Source: Planctomycetaceae bacterium (lineage in GTDB: Bacteria; Planctomycetota; Planctomycetia; Pirellulales; Pirellulaceae). Taken from it: a stretch of DNA of 64,000 nucleotides. Below are positions 37,833-46,415 of this stretch, piece by piece. Numbering within the stretch: position 1 is the first letter of the stretch; each line of letters opens with the position of its first letter. Under the pieces are notes generated by a model. It saw nothing but the letters and a program-made list of their open reading frames with translations, was not told the origin of the DNA and did no database searches. The stretch lies in NCBI GenBank assembly GCA_012729315.1, contig JAAYDI010000166.1, positions 46,631 to 110,630 on the forward strand, written 5' to 3'. Both the position numbers and the translations under genes were made by a program.

Positions 37833-38474
37833 TCAGCCGCGCAGTTTCGCCGTGTACTCCAGCCGTTTGATGAAGGCGTTAGCGCCGGTGAACACCTGCG
37901 GTGGCAGGTCGTTGAGCTTCGCCTTGAGCAGGTTCTGCATCTCGCGCGTGGACTGCCGGATCGCGTTGTACTGGTCCAGCGTGATCTGGCCCGACGCCTG
38001 GGCACGCTCCGCGTAAAGTGTTTCGAGCGCCTCGCGAGAGGCCTGGAAGTCGCTGACCAACAGCACTTCAGGCCACGTGATCTTGCCGGTGACGGGATCC
38101 AGTTGATCGGGTGCCAGCGGTTTGGGCGTCGCATCCTTGGCCAACCGGAAGAGCTGCTCGGAGGTGGGACGCGCGGGCCGGTTGGCGTCCCGGTACTCCT
38201 TGTTGTACCGCTTCATCTCGAAGTAGGTCTGCGTGTACTTCAGATGATTGTCGATATTCTGCGACCGCGCGGCCTCGTAGTACCCGGCGGCCCGAGCGTT
38301 CATCAGGTTGGCCGCCCCGGCGGACCGCACGATGTCAGCCACGCCCCGCGCCGCGCTCTCGGCTGCCGTCGCTGCGTGATAATCACCCCAGTAGTAGTGC
38401 TCCTGAGCGGCGGTCGGCGGCGCGACCCCGACCAACGCCAGGCCTGCGGCGCATCCAACGAGCAGTATTCTCAT
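37833..38474 (-). CDS. Secreted hypothetical protein
   Basis: 213 residues from ATG 38474 (GGGAGA upstream; a TTG at 38477 is in frame). Signal peptide MRILLVGCAAGLALVGVAPPTAAQ is clear. The mature part is helical, with YYEAARSQNIDNHLKYTQTYFEMKR and many Ala/Gln/Arg residues, followed by PKPLAPDQLDPVTGKITWP. I recognise no family. It precedes the HEAT-repeat gene by 78 bp in the same direction and is probably co-transcribed. Function unknown. Confidence 0.75.
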   Translation of the reverse strand: MRILLVGCAAGLALVGVAPPTAAQEHYYWGDYHAATAAESAARGVADIVRSAGAANLMNARAAGYYEAARSQNIDNHLKYTQTYFEMKRYNKEYRDANRPARPTSEQLFRLAKDATPKPLAPDQLDPVTGKITWPEVLLVSDFQASREALETLYAERAQASGQITLDQYNAIRQSTREMQNLLKAKLNDLPPQVFTGANAFIKRLEYTAKLRG

Positions 38475-38587
38475 CAATTAATCTCCCGTGCGAGTGGCGT
38501 ATTACAAGGGGCACCCCCGGTGCCCTAGAATGGCCCAGGGTCGATGTGACAACCATACCTCACAAGGAAACCGCAGGTTGTGCCTGT

Positions 38588-39196
38588 ATGTTCATAAGCT
38601 TTGACGGTGTCGATGGAGTCGGCAAATCGACCCAGCTCGCCCTGCTCGTGGATTGGCTGCGGGAACGGCCGGTTCCGGTGGAATCCTGCCGGGACCCGGG
38701 GAGTACCGAACTGGGAGAAGCGATTCGACAGATTGTGCTGCACGGTGGTGCCATTCCTATCGATCGTACCAGTGAAATGCTGCTATACATGGCGGCTCGG
38801 GCACAACTGGTGCGGCAGGTTATTCGGCCGGCGCTGGCGGCTGGCAAGGTCGTCGTCTGCGATCGGTACCTGCTGGCCAACGTGGTCTACCAGGGGTATG
38901 CAGGGGGGCTGGACGTCGAGCAGCTGTGGGCGGTGGGCGAAGTGGCCACCGGCGGACTGCACCCCGACCTGACCATCGTGCTCGACATGGACGTGCAGGC
39001 GGCCGGCGCCCGCCTGGAACGCTCACGGGATCGCATGGAGTCGCAGGGGGACGGGTTTCTCCAGCGCGTGCGGCAGGGGTTTCTGATCGAGTCCAGGTTG
39101 CGGCACGAGCACATCGTGGTGGTCGACGCAGCACGGGATCGGGAACAGGTGCAGCAGGACATTCGAGCGGCTGTCGCCCGGCTGCTGAAAGAGTAG
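38588..39196 (+). CDS. tmk: Thymidylate (dTMP) kinase
   Basis: 202 residues from ATG 38588. The P-loop is FDGVDGVGKST (Lys13), RDPGSTELGE is the dTMP-binding DPG region, and CDRYLLANVVYQGYAGG carries the DRY/H motif. The lid segment ESQGDGFLQRVRQGF is present. It phosphorylates dTMP to dTDP, needed for DNA synthesis. holB begins 8 bp downstream, the usual tmk-holB pairing. Length is typical. Confidence 0.95.
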   Translation: MFISFDGVDGVGKSTQLALLVDWLRERPVPVESCRDPGSTELGEAIRQIVLHGGAIPIDRTSEMLLYMAARAQLVRQVIRPALAAGKVVVCDRYLLANVVYQGYAGGLDVEQLWAVGEVATGGLHPDLTIVLDMDVQAAGARLERSRDRMESQGDGFLQRVRQGFLIESRLRHEHIVVVDAARDREQVQQDIRAAVARLLKE

Positions 39197-39204
39197 GTGT
39201 CGGC

Positions 39205-40263
39205 ATGGAGCTGTCCAAGGTCGTGGGGCATGAGCATGTCTTTGAGACGTTCCGCCGAGCGCTCGCTCAGGGGCGTCTGGCCAGCACGTTTCTGTTTGTC
39301 GGTCCGCCCGGCATTGGCAAGTGGACGACCGCCTTGCGTCTGGCTCAGGCCTTGCTGTGTGAGACGACGCCTCCGGATCGTCTACAGGCCTGTCAGACCT
39401 GTCCCGGCTGCCAGCAGGTGGCCGCCATGACCCACCCGGATCTGCTGCTGGTCCAGAAGCCCGACGACAAGAACTTCATTCCGGTCGAGTCCTTCATTGG
39501 CGATCGGGAGCATCGCATGCAGGAGGGACTCTGTCACGACATCTCGCTCAAACCGTTCCGAGGTGGACGCCGCATCGCCATCATCGATGACGCGGATTAT
39601 CTCAACCAGGAAGGCGCCAACTGCCTGCTCAAGACCCTGGAGGAACCGCCGGCCGCCGCACTGATCGTGCTGATCGGGACCAGTCAGCAGCGGCAACTGC
39701 CGACGATACGTTCGCGTTGCCAGGTCATCCGATTCCAGCCTCTGAGCGACGCGCAGGTGATCGAACTGCTGGCCGGCATGCACGTGGTGGAGGACACGTC
39801 CCGCGTTGCCGCGCTGGCCCCCCGCGCCGAGGGCAGCCTGCGGCGCGCGCTGGAACTGCTGGATCCGGAGCTGGACGCGGCCCGCGAACCGCTGCTGGAA
39901 CATCTCAGCGGGGCCGACGTCGATTCCGTGGCGCTTGGCCGGTTCGTCCATGAATTGGTGGAAGCGGCTGGTAAGGAAGCCCCGCCCCGCCGCGCCCGGC
40001 TGCGCCTAGTAGTTCTGGAGACGGCCGGGTTCTACCGGCACCTCATGCGTCAGGTGGCCGGCTGCGCCGCCAGCGGTGACCACACGCTCGATCCGTTTGT
40101 CCGCCGCGCCGCCTCACACTGGGAAGGCCGGGCCGTCATCGCATCGCGCTGCCTCGACCGCTGCCTGACCGCCCTCAACCAGATCGAAGCCAACGCCAAT
40201 GTGGCGACTCTGACGGCCAGCTGGATCGATGAGCTGGGTCAGTTGACACTGCAACAATTCTGA
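39205..40263 (+). CDS. holB: DNA polymerase III delta prime subunit
   Basis: 352 residues from ATG 39205. A clamp-loader AAA+ protein: P-loop GPPGIGKW (33-40), then a zinc module with ACQTCPGC, a Walker B-like IIDDADYLNQEGANCLLKTLEEPP, and the arginine finger motif in TIRSRCQ. The C-terminal lid and collar follow (LDRCLTALNQIEANANV). The delta prime subunit opens and stabilises the gamma complex. It forms an operon with tmk. A T-rich run follows the stop without a hairpin. Confidence 0.94.
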   Translation: MELSKVVGHEHVFETFRRALAQGRLASTFLFVGPPGIGKWTTALRLAQALLCETTPPDRLQACQTCPGCQQVAAMTHPDLLLVQKPDDKNFIPVESFIGDREHRMQEGLCHDISLKPFRGGRRIAIIDDADYLNQEGANCLLKTLEEPPAAALIVLIGTSQQRQLPTIRSRCQVIRFQPLSDAQVIELLAGMHVVEDTSRVAALAPRAEGSLRRALELLDPELDAAREPLLEHLSGADVDSVALGRFVHELVEAAGKEAPPRRARLRLVVLETAGFYRHLMRQVAGCAASGDHTLDPFVRRAASHWEGRAVIASRCLDRCLTALNQIEANANVATLTASWIDELGQLTLQQF

Positions 40264-40665
40264 TTTTTTTCCAGATTTTTCTCGTTGGCGAAGTGTCCAG
40301 GCGTAAAGTGCCAAGTGGCGGACCGGCTTTCCAGGGAGACGCATCGGAACCCCGCTTCGCCGCTAATTCGTCGTCGTCGGCCGCCACCACGCGATCACCC
40401 AGCGACCAGATCTTGTCACCGGCCGTCCCGCGCGCGCCGCGCAAGGCGGCCTGGACTGCCCTTATCGCCGATCAAGGGTGATGGTTTTTGCGGGTGCGTC
40501 CTGGAGCCGCTGTGGAGGGGTGGAGATCTCGAAAGTGGGAGGGGCCCGCGCGATCTGGCTGATCGGGAAGTCTGCCCCTGCAGGCACGGCTTTCCGTACC
40601 GGGCGAGCCGGAAGTGACAGGCCAGAGAATAGCCCGCGCTGGCCCTGTCGCGGCCGGAAAATGTC
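40264..40665. other. Intergenic region without a recognised gene (402 bp)
   Basis: Short open frames exist on both strands, but none has coherent similarity or codon bias. The T-rich start (TTTTTTT at 40264-40275) may help end holB transcripts. No other structure is evident. Confidence 0.4.
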
Positions 40666-40693
40666 TTGACATCCGTCTGTACTGGTGAATAAT
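40666..40693 (+). promoter_or_regulatory. Sigma-70-like promoter with long leader
   Basis: TTGACA (40666-40671, perfect), 16-bp spacer, then AATAAT (40688-40693, 5 of 6). The predicted start near 40700 gives a 5' leader of about 238 nt before the 75-residue gene at 40938. Confidence 0.7.
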
Positions 40694-40724
40694 CACATGT
40701 TTTGAAGATGGTGCGAGTCTTGAT

Positions 40725-40891
40725 TGTCGCCCATGCGACTGGTCCTGCCGTGTACTGGTCCCACCGTGTGTTGTGGGCGACATCCAGCGCCTTTCAGGGT
40801 CGGCCTTATATGGTCTAGCCCGACCTCTGCTTGGTGGTTGTCCGTGGGGTGTCAAACCACCTGATGTACGTGACGACTGCTCCCGCAGCAG
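40725..40891 (+). promoter_or_regulatory. Structured 5' leader of the 75-residue gene (candidate cis-regulatory RNA)
   Basis: Four hairpins can be drawn. P1: TGTCGCCCA (40725-40733) with 40774-40782. P2: 40796-40803 with 40820-40826 (one bulged G). P3: GGTGGTT (40833-40839) with 40855-40861. P4: CTGCT (40877-40881) with 40887-40891. The P1 loop holds a tandem 16-bp direct repeat (40738-40753, 40754-40769; 14 of 16 identical). The Shine-Dalgarno GGAGGGG follows at 40923-40929. I recognise no known riboswitch class. A separate small RNA ending before the gene is also possible. Confidence 0.45.
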
Positions 40892-40937
40892 AACACTTGA
40901 GGGTGGCACTCTACTGTATTTTGGAGGGGTTGATTTC

Positions 40938-41165
40938 ATGCAAAAAGTCAGCAACGTGTTTGAGGCGATTCTCAAGTATGGCCACGATGAGGACTTCGCT
41001 CCGGCAGCGGAGTCCGCCGACTTCCGACCTACCGATGCTCCGGCCGGGTCGCAGGCGAAGATCGATGTGCTTCGCCGGCGCGTGGAGCTGGGATTGCCTT
41101 TGTGGCACGAAGAAGATCGACATGACTACAGTGGGCTTACCGGTGCCGTGCGCCCCCGCGACTGA
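40938..41165 (+). CDS. Small conserved hypothetical protein (75 residues)
   Basis: ATG at 40938 follows GGAGGGG at a good distance. The product, starting MQKVSNVFEAILKYGHDEDF, is charged, without signal peptide or membrane segment. The C-terminal part (LRRRVELGLPLWHEEDRHDY, then SGLTGAVRPRD) resembles short proteins I recall from other planctomycetes. It has its own strong promoter, long leader and terminator, so it is a monocistronic, probably regulated unit. Molecular role unknown. Confidence 0.7.
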   Translation: MQKVSNVFEAILKYGHDEDFAPAAESADFRPTDAPAGSQAKIDVLRRRVELGLPLWHEEDRHDYSGLTGAVRPRD

Positions 41166-41205
41166 TGCGCCGTAATTCGCTGTGCGCCTGCGGACGTTGA
41201 TGCAG

Positions 41206-41233
41206 AAGCCCGAGCAATTGCCGGGCTTTTTCT
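41206..41233 (+). terminator. Intrinsic terminator of the 75-residue gene
   Basis: AAGCCCG (41206-41212) pairs with CGGGCTT (41222-41228) around a 9-base loop, followed by TTTTC. It stands 40 bp after the stop at 41165. Confidence 0.8.
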
Positions 41234-41353
41234 TTGGGCGGGCTTTTTCTCCGGCGGGTAGTCTGCCCGCCTGATGGCCGGCCGGATGCGGGGTGCGGAT
41301 TTTTGGTAGCAGCCGGCCGACTTGTTGCGCGTCCTGCGTATTCCACATCCATC

Positions 41354-41539
41354 CTACGAGACTGCGACTGGCAGCGGCTCCTGCGGCACGCGCGGCTCGA
41401 GCTCTTCACGCAGGACCAGCACATCTGGTGGCGCCTCAATGCCCAGACGCACTTTGTCTCCTGAAACTCGTACCACTGTAACGACAATGGATTTTCCCAG
41501 CCTGATGCGTTCGCTTTCCCTCCGCGATAGTACGAGCAT
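41354..41539 (-). CDS. csrA: Carbon storage regulator CsrA
   Basis: 61 residues from ATG 41539, preceded by GGGAGG. Canonical features: MLVLSRRESERIRLG, TVVRVSGDKVRLGIEAP with the RNA-contacting KVRLGIEAP strand, and VLREEL. CsrA is a dimeric RNA-binding protein that recognises GGA in loops near ribosome-binding sites and controls translation. A near-consensus promoter lies at 41582-41610, and the convergent 75-residue gene ends 188 bp away. No FliW or flagellar gene is nearby. Confidence 0.97.
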   Translation of the reverse strand: MLVLSRRESERIRLGKSIVVTVVRVSGDKVRLGIEAPPDVLVLREELEPRVPQEPLPVAVS

Positions 41540-41581
41540 ATCCCAAACCTCCCTGGTGGTGATCAATTGAATACTAGTGGA

Positions 41582-41610
41582 ATTATGTACACACCTTTAT
41601 CGTGTGTCAA
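41582..41610 (-). promoter_or_regulatory. csrA promoter
   Basis: On the minus strand TTGACA (41605-41610, perfect) is followed by a 17-bp spacer and CATAAT (41582-41587, 5 of 6). Predicted leader of about 36 nt before the csrA ATG. The 290 bp beyond it (41611-41905) hold no gene I can support. Confidence 0.75.
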
Positions 41611-41905
41611 GGCCTGCTTGCCGACGAGTTGCGGAACCGGGAATTCAGACCGATTGCGCGCACTCTCAGGTCGTGGTGGCACCTGCTTCAGGGGTGCCAG
41701 CCTGGCAGCACCTGTCTGGTAGCAGACCGTTTCCGTTACATTGGAGCCTGGTTCAGTCAGGCTCCCCAAACTCGCCTCCCGTCAGAACACGTTTTCGTGA
41801 TCTGGCCCTGCGAAAGAAGGGTGCCGCGCAGTCGCCATCCCGCGCCGCGTCCCGCTTTGGATTGATCTGGCACATCTGCCCCGGTGCGCCTGCCGCCCAG
41901 CCTGT

Positions 41906-42202
41906 TCACGCAGCCTGCGGAACCAGGTTGGGGGCCTGCGTCAATTGCGCGCGTTCAATGCGTTCTCCCGTGGGGCCGTAAAACAAGACCGAGTTCCGAT
42001 CCGTTTCCCAAATCGCTGTGAACTTCACCGCCCGCGGGCCGTGCAGACAGAAGTACAGCCCGCACGGCCGTCCAGCGCGAATCAGAATCCGCTCGGTCAT
42101 TGTGTAAGCGTTGGTTTCCAGTTCATTTCGCTCGCATATTGTCTCTTGAACATAGCTGCGCAAGTCATCAAGGTCGTTGATTCGTGGGGAATCATCCATC
42201 AT
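41906..42202 (-). CDS. Conserved hypothetical protein (98 residues)
   Basis: Starts with two ATGs (42202, 42199) after GGGAGCC. The product has an acidic N-terminus (MMDDSPRINDLDDLRSYVQETICE) and a core pattern MTERILIRAGRPCGLYFCLHGPRAVKFTAIWE, then VLFYGPTGERI. I recall similar short proteins in planctomycetes, with the GLxFxLxGPR core conserved. No signal peptide or membrane segment. Neighbouring csrA is in the same direction 366 bp away, so they are separate units. Function unknown. Confidence 0.7.
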   Translation of the reverse strand: MMDDSPRINDLDDLRSYVQETICERNELETNAYTMTERILIRAGRPCGLYFCLHGPRAVKFTAIWETDRNSVLFYGPTGERIERAQLTQAPNLVPQAA

Positions 42203-42468
42203 GGTGAGTAATGGCTCCCTGCAGAATGAATTGGTATGGAGGAATCGGCAGTACGGAGTATCCAGATAACATAGAGAAGGTGCTTGCAGAAGATACTATC
42301 GGCAAGATGGGAAGAGTAACTTCTTGCGATGTTGCTGAAGTCCATCGAATCTCGGCGCCGTGGCCGGGCGGCGAGCGTCAAACGAAGGCAGCTAACCAGG
42401 TCCTTCGCGTGGGTGCGTGTGGGGGAATGCGGTGGCGAGTTGGCGGGTGGCGGACCACCTAGTGATGC

Positions 42469-43416
42469 TTACTCGGCAACGGACTCGCGCGCGTAGCGTT
42501 CATACGCGTCGGCAATGCGTGCCGCCTGGTGATCGCCGGCGTGCAGGATCACGCGGTAGTACAGCGAGAATGACTCGCCCGCTTTGAGTGTGAGCGCCCC
42601 ATCGGCCTCGGCCTGGCCAGTGAAGTCGCGTACTCCGAACGGATTGGCGGCGAACAGTCCGTAGGTGCGCACGTGCCAGTAGGTCGGATATCGGAAGCTG
42701 GCCGGGTGGTTCAAGATGGCGATGCCCACGGTTTGCCCGTCGACGGGGCCCGCATAGTCAACCCATGCCGCTCGTTTTCCCCAGGCGTCGGCATCGGTAA
42801 GTCCGTCGCTGTTGACGATTCGGCCTCCCGCCTTTTCATCCACCGGCATGGCGGATGCGACGCGGACGCCGAAGCTGCCCTCTTTGGTGTCGCCGAAGAC
42901 GACCTGTGGCTGGACGGCCTTGACGGTGATGCGGAAGTCGATCCAGCGCGTGGTGGCATCGGCTCCGAAGATCATCTGGCGGACATCTTCGCAGGTGACG
43001 GTGGCGTCTGGAGCGCGCCAGGCGTTGCGTGTGGTGATGGTCGCCTGATCTCCGGCGTCGAGCGTCAGGTACTCCAGGTGTTCGATGGTGCCGCTGCCGT
43101 CCGATTCAGCCCAGAAGCTGACGCCGTTCACGTCCCCGTGGTCGAACCACAGGGAGCGTTGGTGGATGTGATCATCTCGCTCGGAGCCCTGTGCATCGCG
43201 CATCGGGTAGCCGCGCGTCATTTCCTGGCCGGTCGGTCCGATAACCGGCCAGAGAACCGGCTTGGTCCCCGACTTGATAATGTAGCGAGTGAACAGCTGT
43301 CCGTCGCAGCGGACGTTGACGCCCTCGGCGTCTTGTTCCAGTGCGAATTGAGCGCCTGGGGCCAGTGATGCGGAAAGACAGATCAGGAGCGCGGCAGCAA
43401 TCATGGGGCGTGTCAT
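42469..43416 (-). CDS. DUF6807 (PmoA-like) secreted protein
   Basis: 315 residues from ATG 43416 (GAGGAG upstream). Signal peptide ends at LAPGAQFA. The domain has KPVLWPVIGPTGQEMTRGYPM, DHIHQRSLWFDHGDVNGVSFW with its conserved His pair, and AAWVDYAGPVDGQTVGIAILNHP. This pattern is shared by the DUF6807/PmoA family, common in planctomycetes and Bacteroidetes in carbohydrate-related loci. Catalysis is unproven. It stands alone here. Confidence 0.85.
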   Translation of the reverse strand: MTRPMIAAALLICLSASLAPGAQFALEQDAEGVNVRCDGQLFTRYIIKSGTKPVLWPVIGPTGQEMTRGYPMRDAQGSERDDHIHQRSLWFDHGDVNGVSFWAESDGSGTIEHLEYLTLDAGDQATITTRNAWRAPDATVTCEDVRQMIFGADATTRWIDFRITVKAVQPQVVFGDTKEGSFGVRVASAMPVDEKAGGRIVNSDGLTDADAWGKRAAWVDYAGPVDGQTVGIAILNHPASFRYPTYWHVRTYGLFAANPFGVRDFTGQAEADGALTLKAGESFSLYYRVILHAGDHQAARIADAYERYARESVAE

Positions 43417-43575
43417 CGTGGAACTCCTCGGGGGCCGTATGCCGGAATACGGGACGCCGCGGCATGGCGGCAACCGTCCCATCATCGTAACTTGGGAGGA
43501 AATGCGGACCAAGAGCCAGTGGGCACCCGGGTGCTCGAGATGGGAGGCGGTGCGAGCCAGGCAAGCCGGGTGCCG

Positions 43576-44400
43576 TTAACGCCGGGCAGCGTCCGGATCC
43601 GTGGCCACTTCCGGCAGCTGCACGTATTCGCGGAACGGCACGTCCACGAAGTCGGCCAGGAACCCGCCCGCACGGTCAATCAGCTTGCGATCGGACTGGG
43701 ACAGCCGCCAGTTGGCCAGATGCTCGCTGCGCAGGACCTGCTTTTTCTCCTGCAGACCGCGCTTCTGGACGATCGTGCGTTCGACCGTCTTGGGGACCAG
43801 GCCGCGCGCCGCCAGTTCCGAATTGAGCTGGATCCGCGCAAACGGCGGGGAGTTGCCGCGGCGCATGGCGTTGAGCCGTGCGTACCAGTCCGCGAACTGC
43901 TGGTACTCGACCGCCGCTTCCTTCGACTTCGGGGCGATTCCTGTCGCGCGGTAGGTGACGCGGCCGTTGCTCAGCGCCAGCCATCCGTCCGGGCCGTCGG
44001 TCGCCTGCATCTCCTCGCCGGTCAGGTATTCCTGGTCGTTTTCGGTCAGCTGGGTCTTCATCTGGGCGACGTACGCGAGAATGCTGTCCAGCGCCAGCTC
44101 GGTCTTCACCTTGCGCTGCGTATCCATCAGCACCAGCCGGTTGCGGTCCCGGTCAAACATCGTAATCTCCTCGACCCCCGTCCGCAGAAAATCGTACACC
44201 ACCCCAGCCGCGAAGATCGTCACCGTCTCCACGGCCGGCTCCTTGCCGTTATCCACAAACACTTCCGTCTCGATACGGAATTCCTCGAACGCACTACATA
44301 CCGGGACACAACATACCGAGACACAACATACCGAGACACAGCTGAGGGCCGACAGCAGCACGCTGCAGCCGAAGATCTGGGCAGATCGCATAGCAGACAT
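43576..44400 (-). CDS. Secreted hypothetical protein with a repeat-built signal peptide
   Basis: 274 residues from ATG 44400 (or 264+ from ATG 44391). The hydrophobic part of the signal peptide, SCVSVCCVSVCCVPVC, is encoded by three 15-bp tandem units (44296-44340). The mature domain has FRIETEVFVDNGKEPAVETVTIFAAGVVYDFL and DRDRNRLVLMDTQRKVKTEL, a beta-rich start. A helical C-terminal part follows with WRLSQSDRKLIDRAGGFLADFVD. I know the pattern from planctomycete hypothetical proteins without function. The 29-bp dispersed repeat lies 81 bp upstream. Confidence 0.75.
   Translation of the reverse strand: MSAMRSAQIFGCSVLLSALSCVSVCCVSVCCVPVCSAFEEFRIETEVFVDNGKEPAVETVTIFAAGVVYDFLRTGVEEITMFDRDRNRLVLMDTQRKVKTELALDSILAYVAQMKTQLTENDQEYLTGEEMQATDGPDGWLALSNGRVTYRATGIAPKSKEAAVEYQQFADWYARLNAMRRGNSPPFARIQLNSELAARGLVPKTVERTIVQKRGLQEKKQVLRSEHLANWRLSQSDRKLIDRAGGFLADFVDVPFREYVQLPEVATDPDAARR
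44296..44340. repeat. Three 15-bp tandem units inside a signal-peptide coding region
   Basis: Units 44296-44310, 44311-44325 and 44326-44340 read ACATACCGAGACACA (one G for A in the first). On the minus strand each encodes a CVSVC-like pentapeptide, so unit number changes the signal length by five residues without a frameshift. Confidence 0.9.
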
Positions 44401-44480
44401 CCTTGCCAGGTTGGAGGACACATCTCGTGTGGCAGAGCAGGCAGGATACCGCATCCGACCACCACGTGTCCACGGCAATC

Positions 44481-44527
44481 GATCTGAAACAGACACTCTG
44501 ACTCCAGCCCCGCTGACTCCAGCCCCG
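44481..44527. repeat. Dispersed 29-bp repeat (copy 1) with a 15-bp tandem duplication
   Basis: Positions 44481-44509 are identical to 61309-61337. The 3' part continues into a perfect tandem duplication of CTGACTCCAGCCCCG (44498-44512, 44513-44527). Further on, two 16-bp units (44537-44552, 44554-44569) match at 14 of 16 positions. All are in non-coding DNA upstream of the secreted protein gene. Confidence 0.85.
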
Positions 44528-44775
44528 AGGTCTCCGGAATGACTAGCATGGGGGAATGGCTAGAATGGGTGGTGAGTGATTAACCGGTATGGGGCGTTGA
44601 GCGATATACTAGAGATTAACAGTCTACAATCGCGGCTGTCGGCCAGAGCGGCCCTGGAGCGGTGTCTGTTGGGCCCGTTTCGATTGTTTGCTCGGGGCCG
44701 CGTACCGACGTACTCTTGTCACGTTGCGTGCCGGTGGGCACCGGTGGAACTGCAAGCAGAAAGGGAGTGTCAGAC

Positions 44776-45744
44776 GTGAAACTCAAGCGGATTCTCGTCA
44801 CGGGGGGTGCGGGTTTTCTGGGATCGCACTTGTGCGAGCGGATGGTCGACGCGGGGCACGACGTGATCTGCCTCGACAACTTCTTCACCAGCCAGAAGAA
44901 CAACGTGGCGCATCTGCTGAACCGCCCCAACTTCGAGTTGATCCGGCACGACATCACGACCCCGGTGTGGCTGGAAGTGGACCAGATCTACAACCTGGCC
45001 TGTCCGGCGGCGCCCGGCCACTACCAGTTCAACCCCATCAAAACGATCAAAACTTCGGTGATGGGGGTGATCAATGTGCTGGGGATGGCCAAACGCTGTC
45101 GCGCCCGCGTGCTGCAGGCTTCCACCAGCGAAGTGTACGGCGATCCAGAAGTGCACCCGCAGAGCGAATCGTATCGAGGCAACGTCAATCCAATCGGCCC
45201 GCGCGCCTGCTACGACGAGGGGAAACGGGCGGCCGAGACGCTCTTCATGGACTACTACCGGATGAATCGCGTCGACATCCGGATCGTGCGGATTTTCAAC
45301 ACGTATGGGCCCCGCATGCATCCGTTTGACGGCCGCGTGGTATCCAATTTCATCCGGCAGGCGTTATTGGGCGAGGACCTGACCGTCTTTGGCGACGGCC
45401 AGCAGACCCGCTCGTTCTGTTACCGCGATGATCTGGTGGAGGGTCTGATCCGCATGATGGACGCCACCGACCTGATTGGACCGTTGAACCTGGGGAACCC
45501 GGACGAGTTCACGATCGAACAGCTGGCGGAGCTGATCATTGAGCTCACCGGCAGCCGCTCGCAGGTGGTGACGCAACCTCTGCCGGTCGACGATCCGGTG
45601 CGGCGGCGCCCGGATATCTCGTTAGCCCGCAAGCACCTGGACTGGCAGCCACGCGTCGCGCTCCGCGATGGCCTGGAGAAGACCATCAAATGGTTCCGGT
45701 CGATCGATTTCGAAAACTACCGACCCCCGACACCTAACTTCTGA
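44776..45744 (+). CDS. UDP-glucuronate decarboxylase (UDP-xylose synthase family)
   Basis: 322 residues, GTG start at 44776 with AAGGGAG upstream. An extended short-chain dehydrogenase: [11 protein letters not shown] for [17 protein letters not shown], the serine motif [15 protein letters not shown], and Tyr146/Lys150 in CYDEGKR. It has [22 protein letters not shown] and [15 protein letters not shown] of the UXS group, which makes UDP-xylose for polysaccharides. The C-terminus overlaps the convergent VanZ gene by 28 bp. A TATACT at 44605 may be its -10. Confidence 0.92.
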   Translation: MKLKRILVTGGAGFLGSHLCERMVDAGHDVICLDNFFTSQKNNVAHLLNRPNFELIRHDITTPVWLEVDQIYNLACPAAPGHYQFNPIKTIKTSVMGVINVLGMAKRCRARVLQASTSEVYGDPEVHPQSESYRGNVNPIGPRACYDEGKRAAETLFMDYYRMNRVDIRIVRIFNTYGPRMHPFDGRVVSNFIRQALLGEDLTVFGDGQQTRSFCYRDDLVEGLIRMMDATDLIGPLNLGNPDEFTIEQLAELIIELTGSRSQVVTQPLPVDDPVRRRPDISLARKHLDWQPRVALRDGLEKTIKWFRSIDFENYRPPTPNF

Positions 45745-46151
45745 TTGCGGGCGGCACGCAGCACCGGCCGGGTGCAGGCGTACACGAGCAGGAACAGGGC
45801 GACGCCGATCACGGCGCCGGCCGCATCGTAAAGCCAATCGACCACGTCGCCGTACCGGCCGGGAACCAGTAGCTGGGTCAGTTCGTCCACCACTCCGTAT
45901 CCGGCCGCGGCGGCGATCGCAAACAGCGGTCCGCCCCACAGGAGCGGGCGCCGCGCAGCCCAGGCCCAGGCGATCAGGAATCCAAAGCCGGTGTAGGCCA
46001 GGAGGTGCAGACTCTTGTCGCTATAGGGCGTCGCCGGCAGGGACTGGCCCGGCAGGTGGGTGCCGAGCGTCATGGCGGCCCAGTAGATGATCACGGCCCA
46101 GGTTGACACACGCGACCAGCGGATGGCAGCCAGTTGTTGCAGTTTGAGCAT
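45717..46151 (-). CDS. VanZ-family membrane protein
   Basis: 144 residues from ATG 46151. Four membrane helices: [51 protein letters not shown] and [15 protein letters not shown]. VanZ landmarks are [16 protein letters not shown] and [31 protein letters not shown]. The family is named for a teicoplanin-resistance protein, but most members are of unknown function. The 3' end overlaps the uxs gene tail-to-tail. No resistance genes are nearby. Confidence 0.87.
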   Translation of the reverse strand: MLKLQQLAAIRWSRVSTWAVIIYWAAMTLGTHLPGQSLPATPYSDKSLHLLAYTGFGFLIAWAWAARRPLLWGGPLFAIAAAAGYGVVDELTQLLVPGRYGDVVDWLYDAAGAVIGVALFLLVYACTRPVLRAARNQKLGVGGR

Positions 46152-46415
46152 GTTGCAGCGCGTCCGATTCAGTGGGGTGCCGCGTCCACGGTTGCGGTAT
46201 GATTCTCCCGCGCAGGGCCCACGGCGGTGCGAGAAATCCAGTAGAATACTTTACCACGTGGCCCGGGGACAGCACTGCCCGTGGACGGCGCTGCCCGGCC
46301 CGCGCCACGCGAGTGGGCCAGGACCCGCGCTGCGGTTCGAACCATCACCCGGTGACTGCACGCTCACGACCAGACCAGGTGCTCCGTGCACGTGGCCGCC
46401 TTTGGAGGACGTACG

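Noticed and set aside
40175..40444. Minus-strand frame overlapping the holB 3' end
   Set aside because: No Shine-Dalgarno, signal or recognisable domain, and it overlaps a certain gene.
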